DNA from: Paenibacillus campinasensis
GTDB taxonomy: Bacteria > Bacillota > Bacilli > Paenibacillales > Paenibacillaceae
Reading direction: 5' to 3'
DNA length: 64,000 nt
Assembly (NCBI RefSeq): GCF_002272015.1
Contig: NZ_NPBY01000030.1
Location: 186,001-250,000, forward strand
Each line of letters begins with the position of its first letter. Positions within the stretch are counted from its first letter, which is position 1. The notes below the pieces were generated by a model. It had not been told where the DNA came from. It was given only the letters and a program-made list of their open reading frames with translations, and did not search any database. This document shows, piece after piece, positions 34,512 through 43,663 of this stretch. A program made the translations under genes and the position numbers.

Positions 34512-35369
34512 TCATTGTTCAACATCAGGCCGGCTGTTGCGCCAAGCCGTTTGTCCCAGCAAATCACGCATCGTCGCCATATACTCTTCTTCCGAGCGGG
34601 TCCACCTCAGTCTCGCCGTTTCCTCCGCATCCGGCCCTGCAAGGTAGCGCAGCCGAATGGACGGATCACAGGCAGCGGCATACACCTGATCCGCAACCTG
34701 GTTCTCGTCCGCATTATCAAACGGATAGTTCATCATCGTATTCATCATATAATCATAATAAGGCTTATACGCGGGCGGGACCGACACACCTTCGGTCGCA
34801 GCCATCGTATTCGCAGCAAAGTTTGTCGTGCGCATCGCGCCCGGCTCCACAAGCTTAATCTTGATATTTTGCGATTCCAGTTCGTAGGACAGAGATTCAG
34901 TCAGCCCTTCAACCGCATGCTTGGTAGACACATAAATCGACAACAGCGGATTGGATGTGAAGCCGACATTCGAGGTGACGTTAACGATCGTTCCACCCCC
35001 TTGTTCACGAAAATAGGGCGTAATCGCCTGGATGACATTCATGACGCCGAAGACATTCGTATCGTAAACGCTGCGCACCACCTCCATCGGTGTTGCTTCG
35101 AATATCGACAGGACACTGACACCGGCGTTATTCACGACCGCATCAATCCGGCCGAACCTCTCCACACCTGCCTGGATCGCAGCTTTAATCGTCGCCGGCT
35201 TCGTCACATCCAGCTCGTAGACGGCAATCCGCTCCGGGTAGATCTCCGCCAGCCTTTGATCCGGCTTGCGCATGGTCGCAATGACATTCCATCCTTCTCG
35301 GGCAAATTTCTGTGCTGCCGTATAACCAAGCCCGGTGGAGCTGCCTGTAATCAATACTGTTTTGGTCAC
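34512..35369 (-). CDS. SDR family oxidoreductase
   Basis: Classical short-chain dehydrogenase of 285 aa. Cofactor motif TGSSTGLG, NNAG at about residue 85, and catalytic VNVTSNVGF with YVSTK. The C-terminal extension is usual for retinol-dehydrogenase-like SDRs of bacteria. It is divergent from a MerR regulator, with a dyad in the shared promoter region, and precedes the hydrolase gene. Bacterial MerR-SDR pairs often respond to reactive carbonyl compounds; the substrate here is unknown. Confidence 0.88.
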   Translation of the reverse strand: MTKTVLITGSSTGLGYTAAQKFAREGWNVIATMRKPDQRLAEIYPERIAVYELDVTKPATIKAAIQAGVERFGRIDAVVNNAGVSVLSIFEATPMEVVRSVYDTNVFGVMNVIQAITPYFREQGGGTIVNVTSNVGFTSNPLLSIYVSTKHAVEGLTESLSYELESQNIKIKLVEPGAMRTTNFAANTMAATEGVSVPPAYKPYYDYMMNTMMNYPFDNADENQVADQVYAAACDPSIRLRYLAGPDAEETARLRWTRSEEEYMATMRDLLGQTAWRNSRPDVEQ

Positions 35370-35474
35370 GGGTAAACCCTCCTCTTCCTCAGTTCAGATT
35401 TCTCTCTAAGCTTACCGGGTTACAGTTGCTCGAAGTCAAATGCATACCCTGATGCCTGTAACGGCGGGAGGAGA

Positions 35475-35532
35475 TTGGACGGAAAGCAAGCGCGGACTGT
35501 ACAATAAGATTAGAGTACCTCTAAGCACACAA
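35475..35532. promoter_or_regulatory. Divergent MerR-type promoters
   Basis: Rightward: TTGGAC (35475-35480) and TACAAT (35500-35505) stand 19 bp apart, the long spacer typical of MerR-controlled promoters. Leftward: TTGTGT (35527-35532) and TATTGT (35501-35506) are 20 bp apart, and the spacer holds the perfect dyad TTAGAG-N3-CTCTAA (35510-35524), the usual MerR operator position. Confidence 0.65.
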
Positions 35533-35550
35533 AGGCGGTGACGATAGCTT

Positions 35551-35928
35551 ATGGCTTTTACGATGAAGGAAGTTGTGGAAAGAACCGGCATTTCCCCGTA
35601 TACACTCCGTTTCTATGAGAAAGAAGGCGTACTGCCCGCTGTTGACCGGGACGCTAACGGCGTTCGCAAATTCAGCGACCACTACGTCGATTGTGTTGAG
35701 ATGGTTCAAGCCCTTCGTTCGACAGGACTGCCTCTGGCCGAGATCAAAGAGTATGCCGAGCTGTACAAAAGCGGAAATCGGACACTGCCTCTAAGAAAAA
35801 TGATGCTCCTCAGCCAGAAGAACAAAGTGGAGGATCAAATCAGCAGGCTCATGAAAGCGCTGGAGAAGCTGAATTACAAATTAGCGTTAATTGATGCCCA
35901 AGAGAATAGATTCGAGAGACTGCCTTGA
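35551..35928 (+). CDS. MerR family transcriptional regulator
   Basis: Regulator of 125 aa with the winged-helix MerR domain at residues 1-70 (MKEVVERTGISPYTLRFYEKEGVLP) and a C-terminal dimerisation helix. It has no cysteine cluster, so metal sensing is unlikely; it belongs to the carbonyl- or stress-responsive group. It faces the SDR-hydrolase operon across a promoter region with a MerR-type dyad. AAAGGCGGTG precedes the ATG. Confidence 0.9.
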   Translation: MAFTMKEVVERTGISPYTLRFYEKEGVLPAVDRDANGVRKFSDHYVDCVEMVQALRSTGLPLAEIKEYAELYKSGNRTLPLRKMMLLSQKNKVEDQISRLMKALEKLNYKLALIDAQENRFERLP

Positions 35929-35985
35929 GGATGGGATGCGGTTCATTCACACTGGCTGTATAATCCCATACGTTGCTCTATACTA

Positions 35986-36035
35986 AACAACGCCCCGATC
36001 ACTCCTGCTCAGGCAGAAAGGATTGGGGCGTTGTT
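35986..36035 (+). terminator. Hairpin after merR
   Basis: Arms AACAACGCCCCGATC (35986-36000) and GATTGGGGCGTTGTT (36021-36035) pair with one G-T wobble. A short T-rich end is present on both sides, so it may act in both directions between merR and the small genes at 36103-36504. Confidence 0.65.
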
Positions 36036-36102
36036 CGTCACTGGACGACGGTGTACAATTTATCGGACGATATCCCTCTAATGCGTCGATCGGGCTCGGG
36101 AG

Positions 36103-36282
36103 CTATTCCCTCTCTCGCTGATTCAGACGATCCAGCTTCCTTGAAATTTCTTGTTGAACCTTCAGTATATTATGCAGAGCAATCAGAATGACGCCCAGCA
36201 TAACAAACGTGACAATCTCCCCCGTGAACACCGCGATGCCGCCTAGGATAACGACATACAGTATATATACAATGTCCTTCAT
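36103..36282 (-). CDS. Small membrane protein, unrecognised (59 aa)
   Basis: A 59-codon frame with GGAGGG 5 nt before its ATG. The product starts MKDIVYILYVVILGG and has two hydrophobic stretches (about residues 4-20 and 24-40) followed by a charged, amphipathic C-terminal helix with KVQQEISRKLDRLNQRERE. It lies 45 bp downstream of another small membrane protein gene in the same direction. I do not recognise a family. The good ribosome binding site, membrane pattern and tandem arrangement support a real gene; homologues were not checked. Confidence 0.65.
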   Translation of the reverse strand: MKDIVYILYVVILGGIAVFTGEIVTFVMLGVILIALHNILKVQQEISRKLDRLNQRERE

Positions 36283-36327
36283 ATTCCCTCCAATTGCGAT
36301 ATCGGCTTGAAATTCAAGCCACCCTCA

Positions 36328-36504
36328 CTACGATTTGAATCCGTCGATCACACCGGCAATAAAACCCAAGACCGGAACAAGCACATTTAAACTAACGATG
36401 AAAATGCCCGTGTACTTCTCCAGCCTCTTGTTTCCTCGGTTTCCATACATGATTAGCCCTACTCCTAACAGCATCGACAGGATATAGACTAAAAAATAAT
36501 GCAC
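36328..36504 (-). CDS. Small membrane protein, unrecognised (58 aa)
   Basis: A 58-codon frame beginning at GTG, with GAGGGG 8 nt upstream. Two membrane helices (about residues 3-19 and 33-52) are joined by a short basic loop GNRGNKRLEKYTG, giving a helical hairpin with the loop probably inside. The C-terminus is DGFKS. It is followed 45 bp later by the 59-aa membrane protein. No known family was recognised. Confidence 0.65.
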   Translation of the reverse strand: MHYFLVYILSMLLGVGLIMYGNRGNKRLEKYTGIFIVSLNVLVPVLGFIAGVIDGFKS

Positions 36505-36637
36505 GTCGTCGTCCCCTCACTTATTGCTGAATACACTCGGCCATCGTTCGCCTTCAGTAGCATCTCTATGTAATGATTCAGTTATATTTTACCTCAAAAC
36601 CCACTTCATAGGTTGTTCAATTGTTATTCTCAACAAA

Positions 36638-36663
36638 AAAATCCGCTATTTCTAGCGGATTTT
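36638..36663 (-). terminator. Intrinsic terminator of rlmN
   Basis: Arms AAATCCGCTA and TAGCGGATTT with a 4-nt loop; on the minus strand a TTTTTTT tract follows. It lies 26 bp after the rlmN stop. Confidence 0.85.
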
Positions 36664-36688
36664 CTCGTAATTCCGATGATTTCCCCGA

Positions 36689-37750
36689 TCACTGCGCCTT
36701 CTTGATCTGCTTGCTGCGCAGCTGCCCGCAGGCGGCATCAATATCGGTACCGTGCTCCAGACGCACGCTGCAGCTGATCCCCTGCTTCTTGAGCGTATCG
36801 TAGAAAGCGGTGATGGTCTCCTTGGAGCTGCGCTGATACTGGCTGTGCTCATCGACCGGATTGTACGGGATGAGGTTGACGTTAGCCAGATGCCGCCGCT
36901 CACCTACAAGCTCGGCCAGTTCTAGCGCATGCTCCGGCTGATCGTTGACATCCTTGAGCAGGATGTACTCCAGCGTGATGCGCCGATTCGTTTTATCCAG
37001 ATAGTAATCAATGGCGGTCATCAGCTTCTCGATCGGAATGGCTTTATTAATCTTCATAATGCGAGTACGCAGTTCATTGTTCGGAGCGTGCAGCGAAATC
37101 GCCAGATTCACGTTCAGATCGCTGTCGGCAAACTCCACGATTTTATCCGCCAGGCCGCTGGTCGAGACTGTGATGTGGCGCGGGCCGATCGCCAGCCCCT
37201 TATGATCTTTAATGACGCGAATGAAATTCGCCATGTGCACATAATTGTCAAACGGCTCGCCGATGCCCATCACAACGATGTGGCTGACCTTCTCGCCCTT
37301 GCCGACTTGATCCAGATGATGCTGAACCTGCATCACCTGCTCCACAATCTCACCCGAGGTCAGGTCCCTGCTCTTCTTCAACAGGCCGCTGGCGCAGAAG
37401 CTGCACCCGATGTTGCAGCCTACCTGGGTCGTCACACAGACGGACAAGCCGAATTTATGCCGCATCAGCACGGTCTCAATCAGATTTCCGTCCACCAATT
37501 GGAACAGAAACTTGACGGTTCCGTCGAGCGCCTCCTGCTTCGTATGCTCCTTCAAGGTCATAATCTCATAATGATCCTCAAGCAGCTTCACGCAGTCCTC
37601 CCGCACCTCGGTCATATCGGAAAAAGCCGACACCCGTTTGCGATAGAGCTGCTCCCATACCTGCCCTGCCCGGAACTTCCGATGTCCCCGTTCACCGAGC
37701 CAGTCCGTTAACTGTTCAAAAGTTAATCCATAAATGGATGGTTTGTTCAT
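36689..37750 (-). CDS. rlmN: 23S rRNA (adenine(2503)-C(2))-methyltransferase
   Basis: Radical-SAM enzyme of 353 aa that methylates A2503 of 23S rRNA and A37 of some tRNAs. The cluster-binding motif is [11 protein letters not shown] (C-x3-C-x2-C). Other family motifs are GMGEPFDNY and TVSTSGL. The second methylation cysteine lies near the C-terminus in DIDAACGQL. It lies alone with its terminator. Length and motifs are normal; it is the housekeeping RlmN rather than the resistance enzyme Cfr, judging by neighbourhood and length. Confidence 0.95.
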   Translation of the reverse strand: MNKPSIYGLTFEQLTDWLGERGHRKFRAGQVWEQLYRKRVSAFSDMTEVREDCVKLLEDHYEIMTLKEHTKQEALDGTVKFLFQLVDGNLIETVLMRHKFGLSVCVTTQVGCNIGCSFCASGLLKKSRDLTSGEIVEQVMQVQHHLDQVGKGEKVSHIVVMGIGEPFDNYVHMANFIRVIKDHKGLAIGPRHITVSTSGLADKIVEFADSDLNVNLAISLHAPNNELRTRIMKINKAIPIEKLMTAIDYYLDKTNRRITLEYILLKDVNDQPEHALELAELVGERRHLANVNLIPYNPVDEHSQYQRSSKETITAFYDTLKKQGISCSVRLEHGTDIDAACGQLRSKQIKKAQ

Positions 37751-38151
37751 TGATCTTCCTCTTTCTATTCATGAAGCACGATGCATGATGGCGCGTGCCT
37801 TGGTTTTTAACATCCGCTCTTTATTGTCCCAAAATTTCCGCATAAACACAAGGGGAGTTCCTGGCATGCGCCAATGCCGCTAGGATGTCTGCTCTCTGGC
37901 GAGTAACGGCCGCGGCACGGTGGATGCTCGAAGAACATCCCTGCCGTATCGGACGCAGATGCACGGACGCAGCGACCCGTTCCGCAGTCCTTACATCGGT
38001 ATGCAACCGCGGGCAACACGCCCCCGACCGGCCTTATGCATATCGATATGTTTCATAAATTATGCGTGGAAAAGAAAATAAAGGAATAAACACTCCAACC
38101 TGTGGTAAAAATACACCTGATATCTACCATGCCAGAATCGGGGTGATCAGG
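37751..38151. other. Intergenic region before the ger operon
   Basis: No clear promoter, terminator or gene was recognised in this gap. A sporulation (sigma-G) promoter is expected for gerA but no convincing -35/-10 pair was found. An open frame joins the gerA frame from 38062, without a ribosome binding site. Confidence 0.4.
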
Positions 38152-39819
38152 TTGCTGTCTACCGTAATGTTCTATATTCCGAAATGGAGTGTTTTTGTAC
38201 AATCTACCCTCGTTATCCTCATCCCCATCTTGTTTGTATGGGTCTCGAGAAGATTGCGAGACTCCATTCGGTCCGTGTTCTCCCTTCATTTAGACAAGAG
38301 CAAGAATGTTAAGCGGGAATCAAGTCTATCCGAAATTTCGGGAACAGGGCAATACGACCAAGATCTGCAAATGCTTCAAGAAAGCATGGCGCATAATGCA
38401 GATGTCCATTTTCGCGAATTCACCATCAGAGGAACCTCCTGCCGGGCCGTCGTTGTCTATGTGGAAGGATTAGCGAACAGCAACCTGATTGACAGCCATC
38501 TGATCGCTCCATTAATGAGAGAAGGAGTCCCCGAGGCAGACCGGGAGGATTTCGAGCAGTCCAGCGAGTCAATCCAAGCTTATTTAGAAAGCCACCTCCT
38601 CACCGTCAGTCATCTTCGATGGGGTGAGAAGCTACAACCGTTCGTGCAGGGAGTACTGAACGGAAGCTCAGGCTTGCTGATTGAGGGTATGAAGGGATTC
38701 TTCCTCGTCGGAATGGCCAAAGGAAAAAGTCGAAACGTGGAGGACCCTATTTCAGAAGCGCTCCTTCGCGGCCCACGCATCGGATTCACGGAAAGAATTG
38801 GCGAGAACATGGGGCTGCTCCGTATGCATGGCAAGGATGAAGGAATGGTAATGAAGAAGTACGAGGTGGGCACCCGCGTTAAGAAGGAGCTTGTTCTCAT
38901 CTATATGAAGGATATTGCCAACCAGGAGCTGATCAACGAGATTGATTCGCGGATACGCAGAATGGCCATCGATGACCCTATGGATTCAGGGTATATCGAA
39001 CAGCTGATAGAGGACAGCACGCTAAGCCCGTTTCAGCAACTGCAAAATACGGAGAGACCGGACAGAGTTATCGGGGCTATTCTCGAAGGCAGAGCCGCTA
39101 TTTTGCTGGACGGGACGCCGTTTGCCTTAATCATGCCCGTTACGTTCAGCATGCTATTGCAATCCCCGGAGGATTATTATGAACGATGGATCTCAGGCTC
39201 CTTCGTTCGACTCTTGAGGTTTTCTGCCGCATTCCTGGCCTTATGGGCCCCGTCGCTGTACATTTCGTTCATATCGTATCACTCCGGTATGATACCAACC
39301 AGCCTTGCGCTGTCCATCGTCGAGTCTAGACAAGGGCTGCCTTTCCCGTCCATTATCGAGGCCTTCATTATGGAGCTGTCGATAGAGATTCTTCGTGAGG
39401 CCGGGATCCGCCTGCCTAAGCCGATCGGCCCCGCCATGGGTATCGTCGGGGGTCTTATCATTGGCGATGCGGCTGTCAATGCCGGGATCGTAAGTCCGTT
39501 TCTGATCATTGTCGTAGCGGTAACGGCGATATCCTCTTTCACCATCCCTGTATACAGTGCGGGTATCACGCTTCGCATTCTCCGTTTTACCGCTATGATC
39601 TTTGCAGGCATATTCGGGTTGTATGGTGTGATCATGTTTTTCCTCCTGATCTGCTCTCACTTGGTGAAACTGAGGAGCTTTGGCATCCCATATCTAAGTC
39701 CATTGGTGCCGTATCGTTTTCGGGACTGGAAGGATTATGTTATCCGCTCCCCTTTGAAAATCTTAAAACAGCGCCCAGCCATGCTTAATCCCCGTGATAA
39801 GGATCGCAGGACGAACTGA
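38152..39819 (+). CDS. gerAA: Spore germinant receptor subunit A (GerA family)
   Basis: Subunit A of a germinant receptor in the inner spore membrane, about 555 aa. A soluble N-terminal domain with DQDLQMLQESMAHNADVHFREF and NLIDSHLIAPLM is followed by the membrane domain with the family segments PFALIMPVTFSMLLQSPEDYYERW and IEAFIMELSIEILREAGIRLPKPIGPAMGIVGGLIIGDAAV (split here). Start uncertain: TTG at 38152 has GGGGTG 6 nt upstream; this adds a hydrophobic stretch (MFYIPKWSVFVQSTLVILIP) unusual for the family, so a later start is possible. gerAB follows after 20 bp. Confidence 0.9.
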   Translation: MLSTVMFYIPKWSVFVQSTLVILIPILFVWVSRRLRDSIRSVFSLHLDKSKNVKRESSLSEISGTGQYDQDLQMLQESMAHNADVHFREFTIRGTSCRAVVVYVEGLANSNLIDSHLIAPLMREGVPEADREDFEQSSESIQAYLESHLLTVSHLRWGEKLQPFVQGVLNGSSGLLIEGMKGFFLVGMAKGKSRNVEDPISEALLRGPRIGFTERIGENMGLLRMHGKDEGMVMKKYEVGTRVKKELVLIYMKDIANQELINEIDSRIRRMAIDDPMDSGYIEQLIEDSTLSPFQQLQNTERPDRVIGAILEGRAAILLDGTPFALIMPVTFSMLLQSPEDYYERWISGSFVRLLRFSAAFLALWAPSLYISFISYHSGMIPTSLALSIVESRQGLPFPSIIEAFIMELSIEILREAGIRLPKPIGPAMGIVGGLIIGDAAVNAGIVSPFLIIVVAVTAISSFTIPVYSAGITLRILRFTAMIFAGIFGLYGVIMFFLLICSHLVKLRSFGIPYLSPLVPYRFRDWKDYVIRSPLKILKQRPAMLNPRDKDRRTN

Positions 39820-39839
39820 GTAGAAAGAGGTTTGCTTCT

Positions 39840-40949
39840 ATGGTCAGCACAACGAACAAACATACAGATCAAATCACCACTGCACAGGCAGCTGTTCTAG
39901 TGATTAACTATACCCTCGGCGCTAGTATTATGACGATTTCGAGGAACCTGCTTGAAGCCGCCCGGACTCCGGATATATGGATATCCGTCATCCTTAGCGG
40001 CCTCATCTGCTTCTTGGCGGGCTTGTTCATCCTCTGGTTATGCCAGCGATTCAGGGGAAAGACGCTCTATGAGTTCATGCCGGAAATTACAGGGAAATCG
40101 GTAGCCTATGTGATTATCATTATTATGATCGTCTATTTCATCACCATGTCTGCCTATGAGCTCAGAATGATGACCGAAGTCACCAGCGATTTTCTGCTTG
40201 AAGACACGCCAAGATGGTCCATTATTATGGCTTTTATGTGGATTGCCCTCTACCTGAACGTTGGCGGCATCAACAGCATGGCCAGGCTTAATGAAATCGT
40301 GTTGCCGATTACCCTTATTTTTTTCATGGTGTGCATTCTGTCCAGCCTAAACCTATTCGATATCAAGCAGTTGCGGCCCGTGCTGGGGGCAGGCATCACA
40401 CCTGTTCTTCACGGGATCATGCCTGCTCTTTCGGCCCTTACCGGCTACGAGATTCTATTCATTCTCATAGCTTTTATGAAAACACCGAAACAAGGAATAC
40501 GCGCCCTGCACGCCGGTGTATGGATACCCACAATGATCATTTTGATTACAGTGATTCTATCCATAGGCGTCCTAGGCCTATATGCAACCGCAAACAAAAC
40601 CTATCCAACCCTTACTCTTGTTCGGAGCTACGAATACCAAGGACTCATCTTTGAACGCTTCGAATCGCTGATGCTGGTTATTTGGATTATGCAGATGTTC
40701 ACCTCCTTCTCAATTATGCACTACGCTGCTTCTCTTGGATGTTCGACGATGTTTAATAAAAAACCAAATTCACTCCTGTTTGTGACGCTGCCATTGATCT
40801 TTATTGTATCCATGGTCCCGAAAACTCTTATGGAGACCGTCAAGCTGGGGGAAATGCTAGGTGTAGCATCGATCATCTTGTTCGGCGGCTTTCCGCCTAT
40901 ACTTCTCCTTGTCAGCGTCATCCGAAAGAAAGGAATGAGGCGGAAATGA
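39840..40949 (+). CDS. gerAB: Spore germinant receptor permease subunit (GerAB)
   Basis: Ten-helix protein of 369 aa, Spore_permease family within the APC superfamily. It binds the germinant within the inner spore membrane. It shows ITTAQAAVLVINYTLGASIM at the start, and ALTGYEILFILIAF in the middle. The stop overlaps the gerAC start in ATGA. The germinant cannot be predicted from the sequence. Confidence 0.93.
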   Translation: MVSTTNKHTDQITTAQAAVLVINYTLGASIMTISRNLLEAARTPDIWISVILSGLICFLAGLFILWLCQRFRGKTLYEFMPEITGKSVAYVIIIIMIVYFITMSAYELRMMTEVTSDFLLEDTPRWSIIMAFMWIALYLNVGGINSMARLNEIVLPITLIFFMVCILSSLNLFDIKQLRPVLGAGITPVLHGIMPALSALTGYEILFILIAFMKTPKQGIRALHAGVWIPTMIILITVILSIGVLGLYATANKTYPTLTLVRSYEYQGLIFERFESLMLVIWIMQMFTSFSIMHYAASLGCSTMFNKKPNSLLFVTLPLIFIVSMVPKTLMETVKLGEMLGVASIILFGGFPPILLLVSVIRKKGMRRK

Positions 40950-42154
40950 GCAGAACCATGCGAATTGGGCTGATGCTGACCTTCATTGTGCTGCAGGTGA
41001 TTACAACCGGTTGCTGGGGGCACAGAGAAATAGAGGATCAGAGCGTATACATTGGGCTTGGACTCGATGTAGGTAGTCCTTCAAAATTTGAACAGGAAGC
41101 CAACGAACAGGGTGGCCACTACCCCAAAATGAACACAGTGACAGTCACGGTACAAATTGCCCCGGCCGGAAGTTCTCAGAAGCAAGGCGGTCAAGGCAGC
41201 CCCTCATCCGGTTCACAAGGGGGGTCCTATCAAAATCAACAGCTGACCGGAGATTCGATCCTACAGGTGTTCCGCCAATTCGCATTACGGAATGAACCGC
41301 CGTTGGTCGGACTTCACCTGAAGGTCGTTGTAGTGTCCAGCGAACTGGCCAAGCAGTACGGCATGGGACAGATCTTTGACTTCATATTCAGGGATAATGA
41401 CATTCGAGAGAGCTGTCTGGTTATGATCAGTCACGGCAAAGCTTCTGAGGTGTTAAATTCCCAACACCCCGGAGAAATTCCGGCCTTCAGGCTAAGAGAT
41501 GCCCACCGCAACCGTTACCGCAATCAGAAAATTCTACCTCCAGTCACCTTGGTCATGCTTGAAAACAACGTTAGATCCAAATCCAGCTTCATGCTCCAAA
41601 ATATCGTGTCCGCTGAAGGAGAACAGTACCTATCAGGTGCAGCCATTATCAAAGGGGAGACCAACAAGTGGGTCGGTGAATTAAGCGAGGCGGAAGTCGA
41701 AGGTTTGTCCTGGATTACGGAAAAAAAACTTGGTGGTGTTGTTAAAACCTACACGATAGATGGACGTGCCATTACCTACGAAATCAAGAATGCTTCCGCC
41801 AAGGTCGTCCCCATCGTATCTGGAGACGACATCTCCTTTCAGATTAAAATTAGCTCGGAGGGCAGACTGATTGAGGATTGGAGCCAGCCCGACATCACAC
41901 CTCAACAGACAACTGTTTTACAGAAGCTCGAGGAAAAATTCGAGGAACAAGCCCGCAAACAGCTCGGACAGGCTCTGTACAAGCTGCAGAATGTCTATCA
42001 TACCGATGCTGCGGGCTTCGGAGAGCAGATTCGCATCTCGCACCCCAAGGTCTGGAAGAAGGTGAAGGACAACTGGGATGATATTTTCAGTCACGTCCCC
42101 ATCTCTTACGACATAAAGATGACTATTATTGACTATGGCTCCTCTAAAGAATAA
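40946..42154 (+). CDS. gerAC: Spore germinant receptor lipoprotein subunit (GerAC)
   Basis: Ger(x)C family lipoprotein of 402 aa. The signal peptide ends in the lipobox VITTGCWG, so the mature protein is anchored at Cys on the outer face of the inner spore membrane. The conserved start WGHREIEDQSVYIGLGLD follows. A Gln/Ser/Gly-rich insertion at about residues 75-100 (SSQKQGGQGSPSSGSQGGS) is longer than in most relatives. It completes the gerA-B-C operon; the next gene ends only 8 bp away on the other strand. Confidence 0.93.
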   Translation: MSRTMRIGLMLTFIVLQVITTGCWGHREIEDQSVYIGLGLDVGSPSKFEQEANEQGGHYPKMNTVTVTVQIAPAGSSQKQGGQGSPSSGSQGGSYQNQQLTGDSILQVFRQFALRNEPPLVGLHLKVVVVSSELAKQYGMGQIFDFIFRDNDIRESCLVMISHGKASEVLNSQHPGEIPAFRLRDAHRNRYRNQKILPPVTLVMLENNVRSKSSFMLQNIVSAEGEQYLSGAAIIKGETNKWVGELSEAEVEGLSWITEKKLGGVVKTYTIDGRAITYEIKNASAKVVPIVSGDDISFQIKISSEGRLIEDWSQPDITPQQTTVLQKLEEKFEEQARKQLGQALYKLQNVYHTDAAGFGEQIRISHPKVWKKVKDNWDDIFSHVPISYDIKMTIIDYGSSKE

Positions 42155-42162
42155 ATACAAGG

Positions 42163-43581
42163 TTATATCAATAGCATAGCCACAACCGTAGTAACAGCCA
42201 AGCCAAGCATGACCGGCTTCAGATTCCGTCTGGCCAGCTCAAACGGACTGACTCCACAGATCGCCGCAGCAGGTATAAGCGCCCAGGGGATCAGCGTGCC
42301 GCCGCCAACCCAAATGGCTGCTACTTGGCCCAGCGCTGTCAATGTCGCCGCGCCTGAACCAATCGCCGTGGCAAAGAGCTGGGCGATGGAGCCCGCCAGC
42401 GATATGCCCGAGAATCCGGACCCGTCCAGTCCGGTAATGGCCCCGGTTATGGTCAGCGTCACTGCGCCAACCGCGCCATTGAGCGGAACGGTATTGGCCA
42501 GCGCCAGCCCCAGATCATTGACAATGCCGTGTGAGGCCTCAGGGAGGGCATCACCGCTGAACATTTCAGTGAAAGCAGCATCGCCAAGATAGAAGAAAGC
42601 CGCAATGGGAACGACAGGCCCGAACACTCTGAATCCGAACATAAATCCTTCAATAAGGTAGGAGGTCATCTGCTCCAGCCCCCGATTCCGATGGGCCATC
42701 AGCGTAATTACCATCAGAATCAGCACCGCTGTACCGCCCACTAAGGCCGTGGCGTCACCGCCCTGCAAATTCAGCAGAAACATCGTGGCCACATCCAGCG
42801 CAAACAACAGCAGGATGGCGATGGCAAGCCCTTTTTTCATACCTGGAGAAATCGGCTGTATCCCTTCCCCTTCGTCTTTAGGCTCCGTGAGCGGATGTTT
42901 CGTGTTGTTGGCGGCGATCAGCCCGTCTCTGAAAGTGCCCAACTGCTGTTCTCTTCGCATGATCCAGAATGCTGTGAACGTCGTTACCGCGCCCATGACG
43001 ATGACCAGCGGCACGCTTGCCGCCATCACGCTCGTCACCGGAAGACCTGCAGCATCGGCCGTTAATTTAGGTGCTCCCTGGATAATGTAATCACCCGATA
43101 GCGCAATTCCATGTCCGAACAGATTCATGGCCATGGCCGCTCCAATCGCAGGCAGCCCGACCCGAATCGCTACCGGCAGCAGCACAGCGCCGATGAGCGC
43201 TACAGCCGGGGATGGCCAGAAGAAGAACGATGTCACCATCATAATTAGCCCGATTCCCCAATAGGCCATCGCAGGTGTTCTCAGAAACCGGGTTAACGGG
43301 GCGACCATCGTCTCATTAATACCGGTGCGAATCAGCACCCTGCTCATCGCCACAATGATGGATATGATCATGATGGTGCCCATCAATTCTTTCGTTGCGT
43401 AGATGAAAGACTCGAAGACGCCGGACACGGAGCCGCTAAGCGACCCGACCGCCAGCAGCCCGAGCGCAAAAATACCTGTGATGCACACCATCGTCGTATC
43501 GCGACGCCTGATCAGCAGTGTGATGATCAGCACGATAAAAGCCAAGTATACCCAGTGTATTGCCGTCAAGTGAATCCCCAT
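42163..43581 (-). CDS. Twelve-helix ion-transporter-type permease, substrate unknown
   Basis: Membrane protein of 472 aa with about twelve hydrophobic helices in two similar halves, each with a proline/serine re-entrant segment (FFFWPSPAVALIGAVLLPVA; ANTVPLNGAVGAVTLTITGA). This resembles permeases of the ion transporter superfamily (CitMHS, GntP, DctM and NhaC relatives). I could not place it in one family. A hydrophilic loop (about residues 215-245) splits the halves. A carboxylate or cation substrate is plausible but not shown. It is convergent with gerAC and follows an MFS gene in the same direction by 82 bp. Confidence 0.75.
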   Translation of the reverse strand: MGIHLTAIHWVYLAFIVLIITLLIRRRDTTMVCITGIFALGLLAVGSLSGSVSGVFESFIYATKELMGTIMIISIIVAMSRVLIRTGINETMVAPLTRFLRTPAMAYWGIGLIMMVTSFFFWPSPAVALIGAVLLPVAIRVGLPAIGAAMAMNLFGHGIALSGDYIIQGAPKLTADAAGLPVTSVMAASVPLVIVMGAVTTFTAFWIMRREQQLGTFRDGLIAANNTKHPLTEPKDEGEGIQPISPGMKKGLAIAILLLFALDVATMFLLNLQGGDATALVGGTAVLILMVITLMAHRNRGLEQMTSYLIEGFMFGFRVFGPVVPIAAFFYLGDAAFTEMFSGDALPEASHGIVNDLGLALANTVPLNGAVGAVTLTITGAITGLDGSGFSGISLAGSIAQLFATAIGSGAATLTALGQVAAIWVGGGTLIPWALIPAAAICGVSPFELARRNLKPVMLGLAVTTVVAMLLI

Positions 43582-43663
43582 ACGATGTTCACGCCCTTTC
43601 CAGGCAGCAAGTTTGGTACCTACATCGTATGCGCAAGCCTGGGCGAAGGTTCATGCTCTGGAA

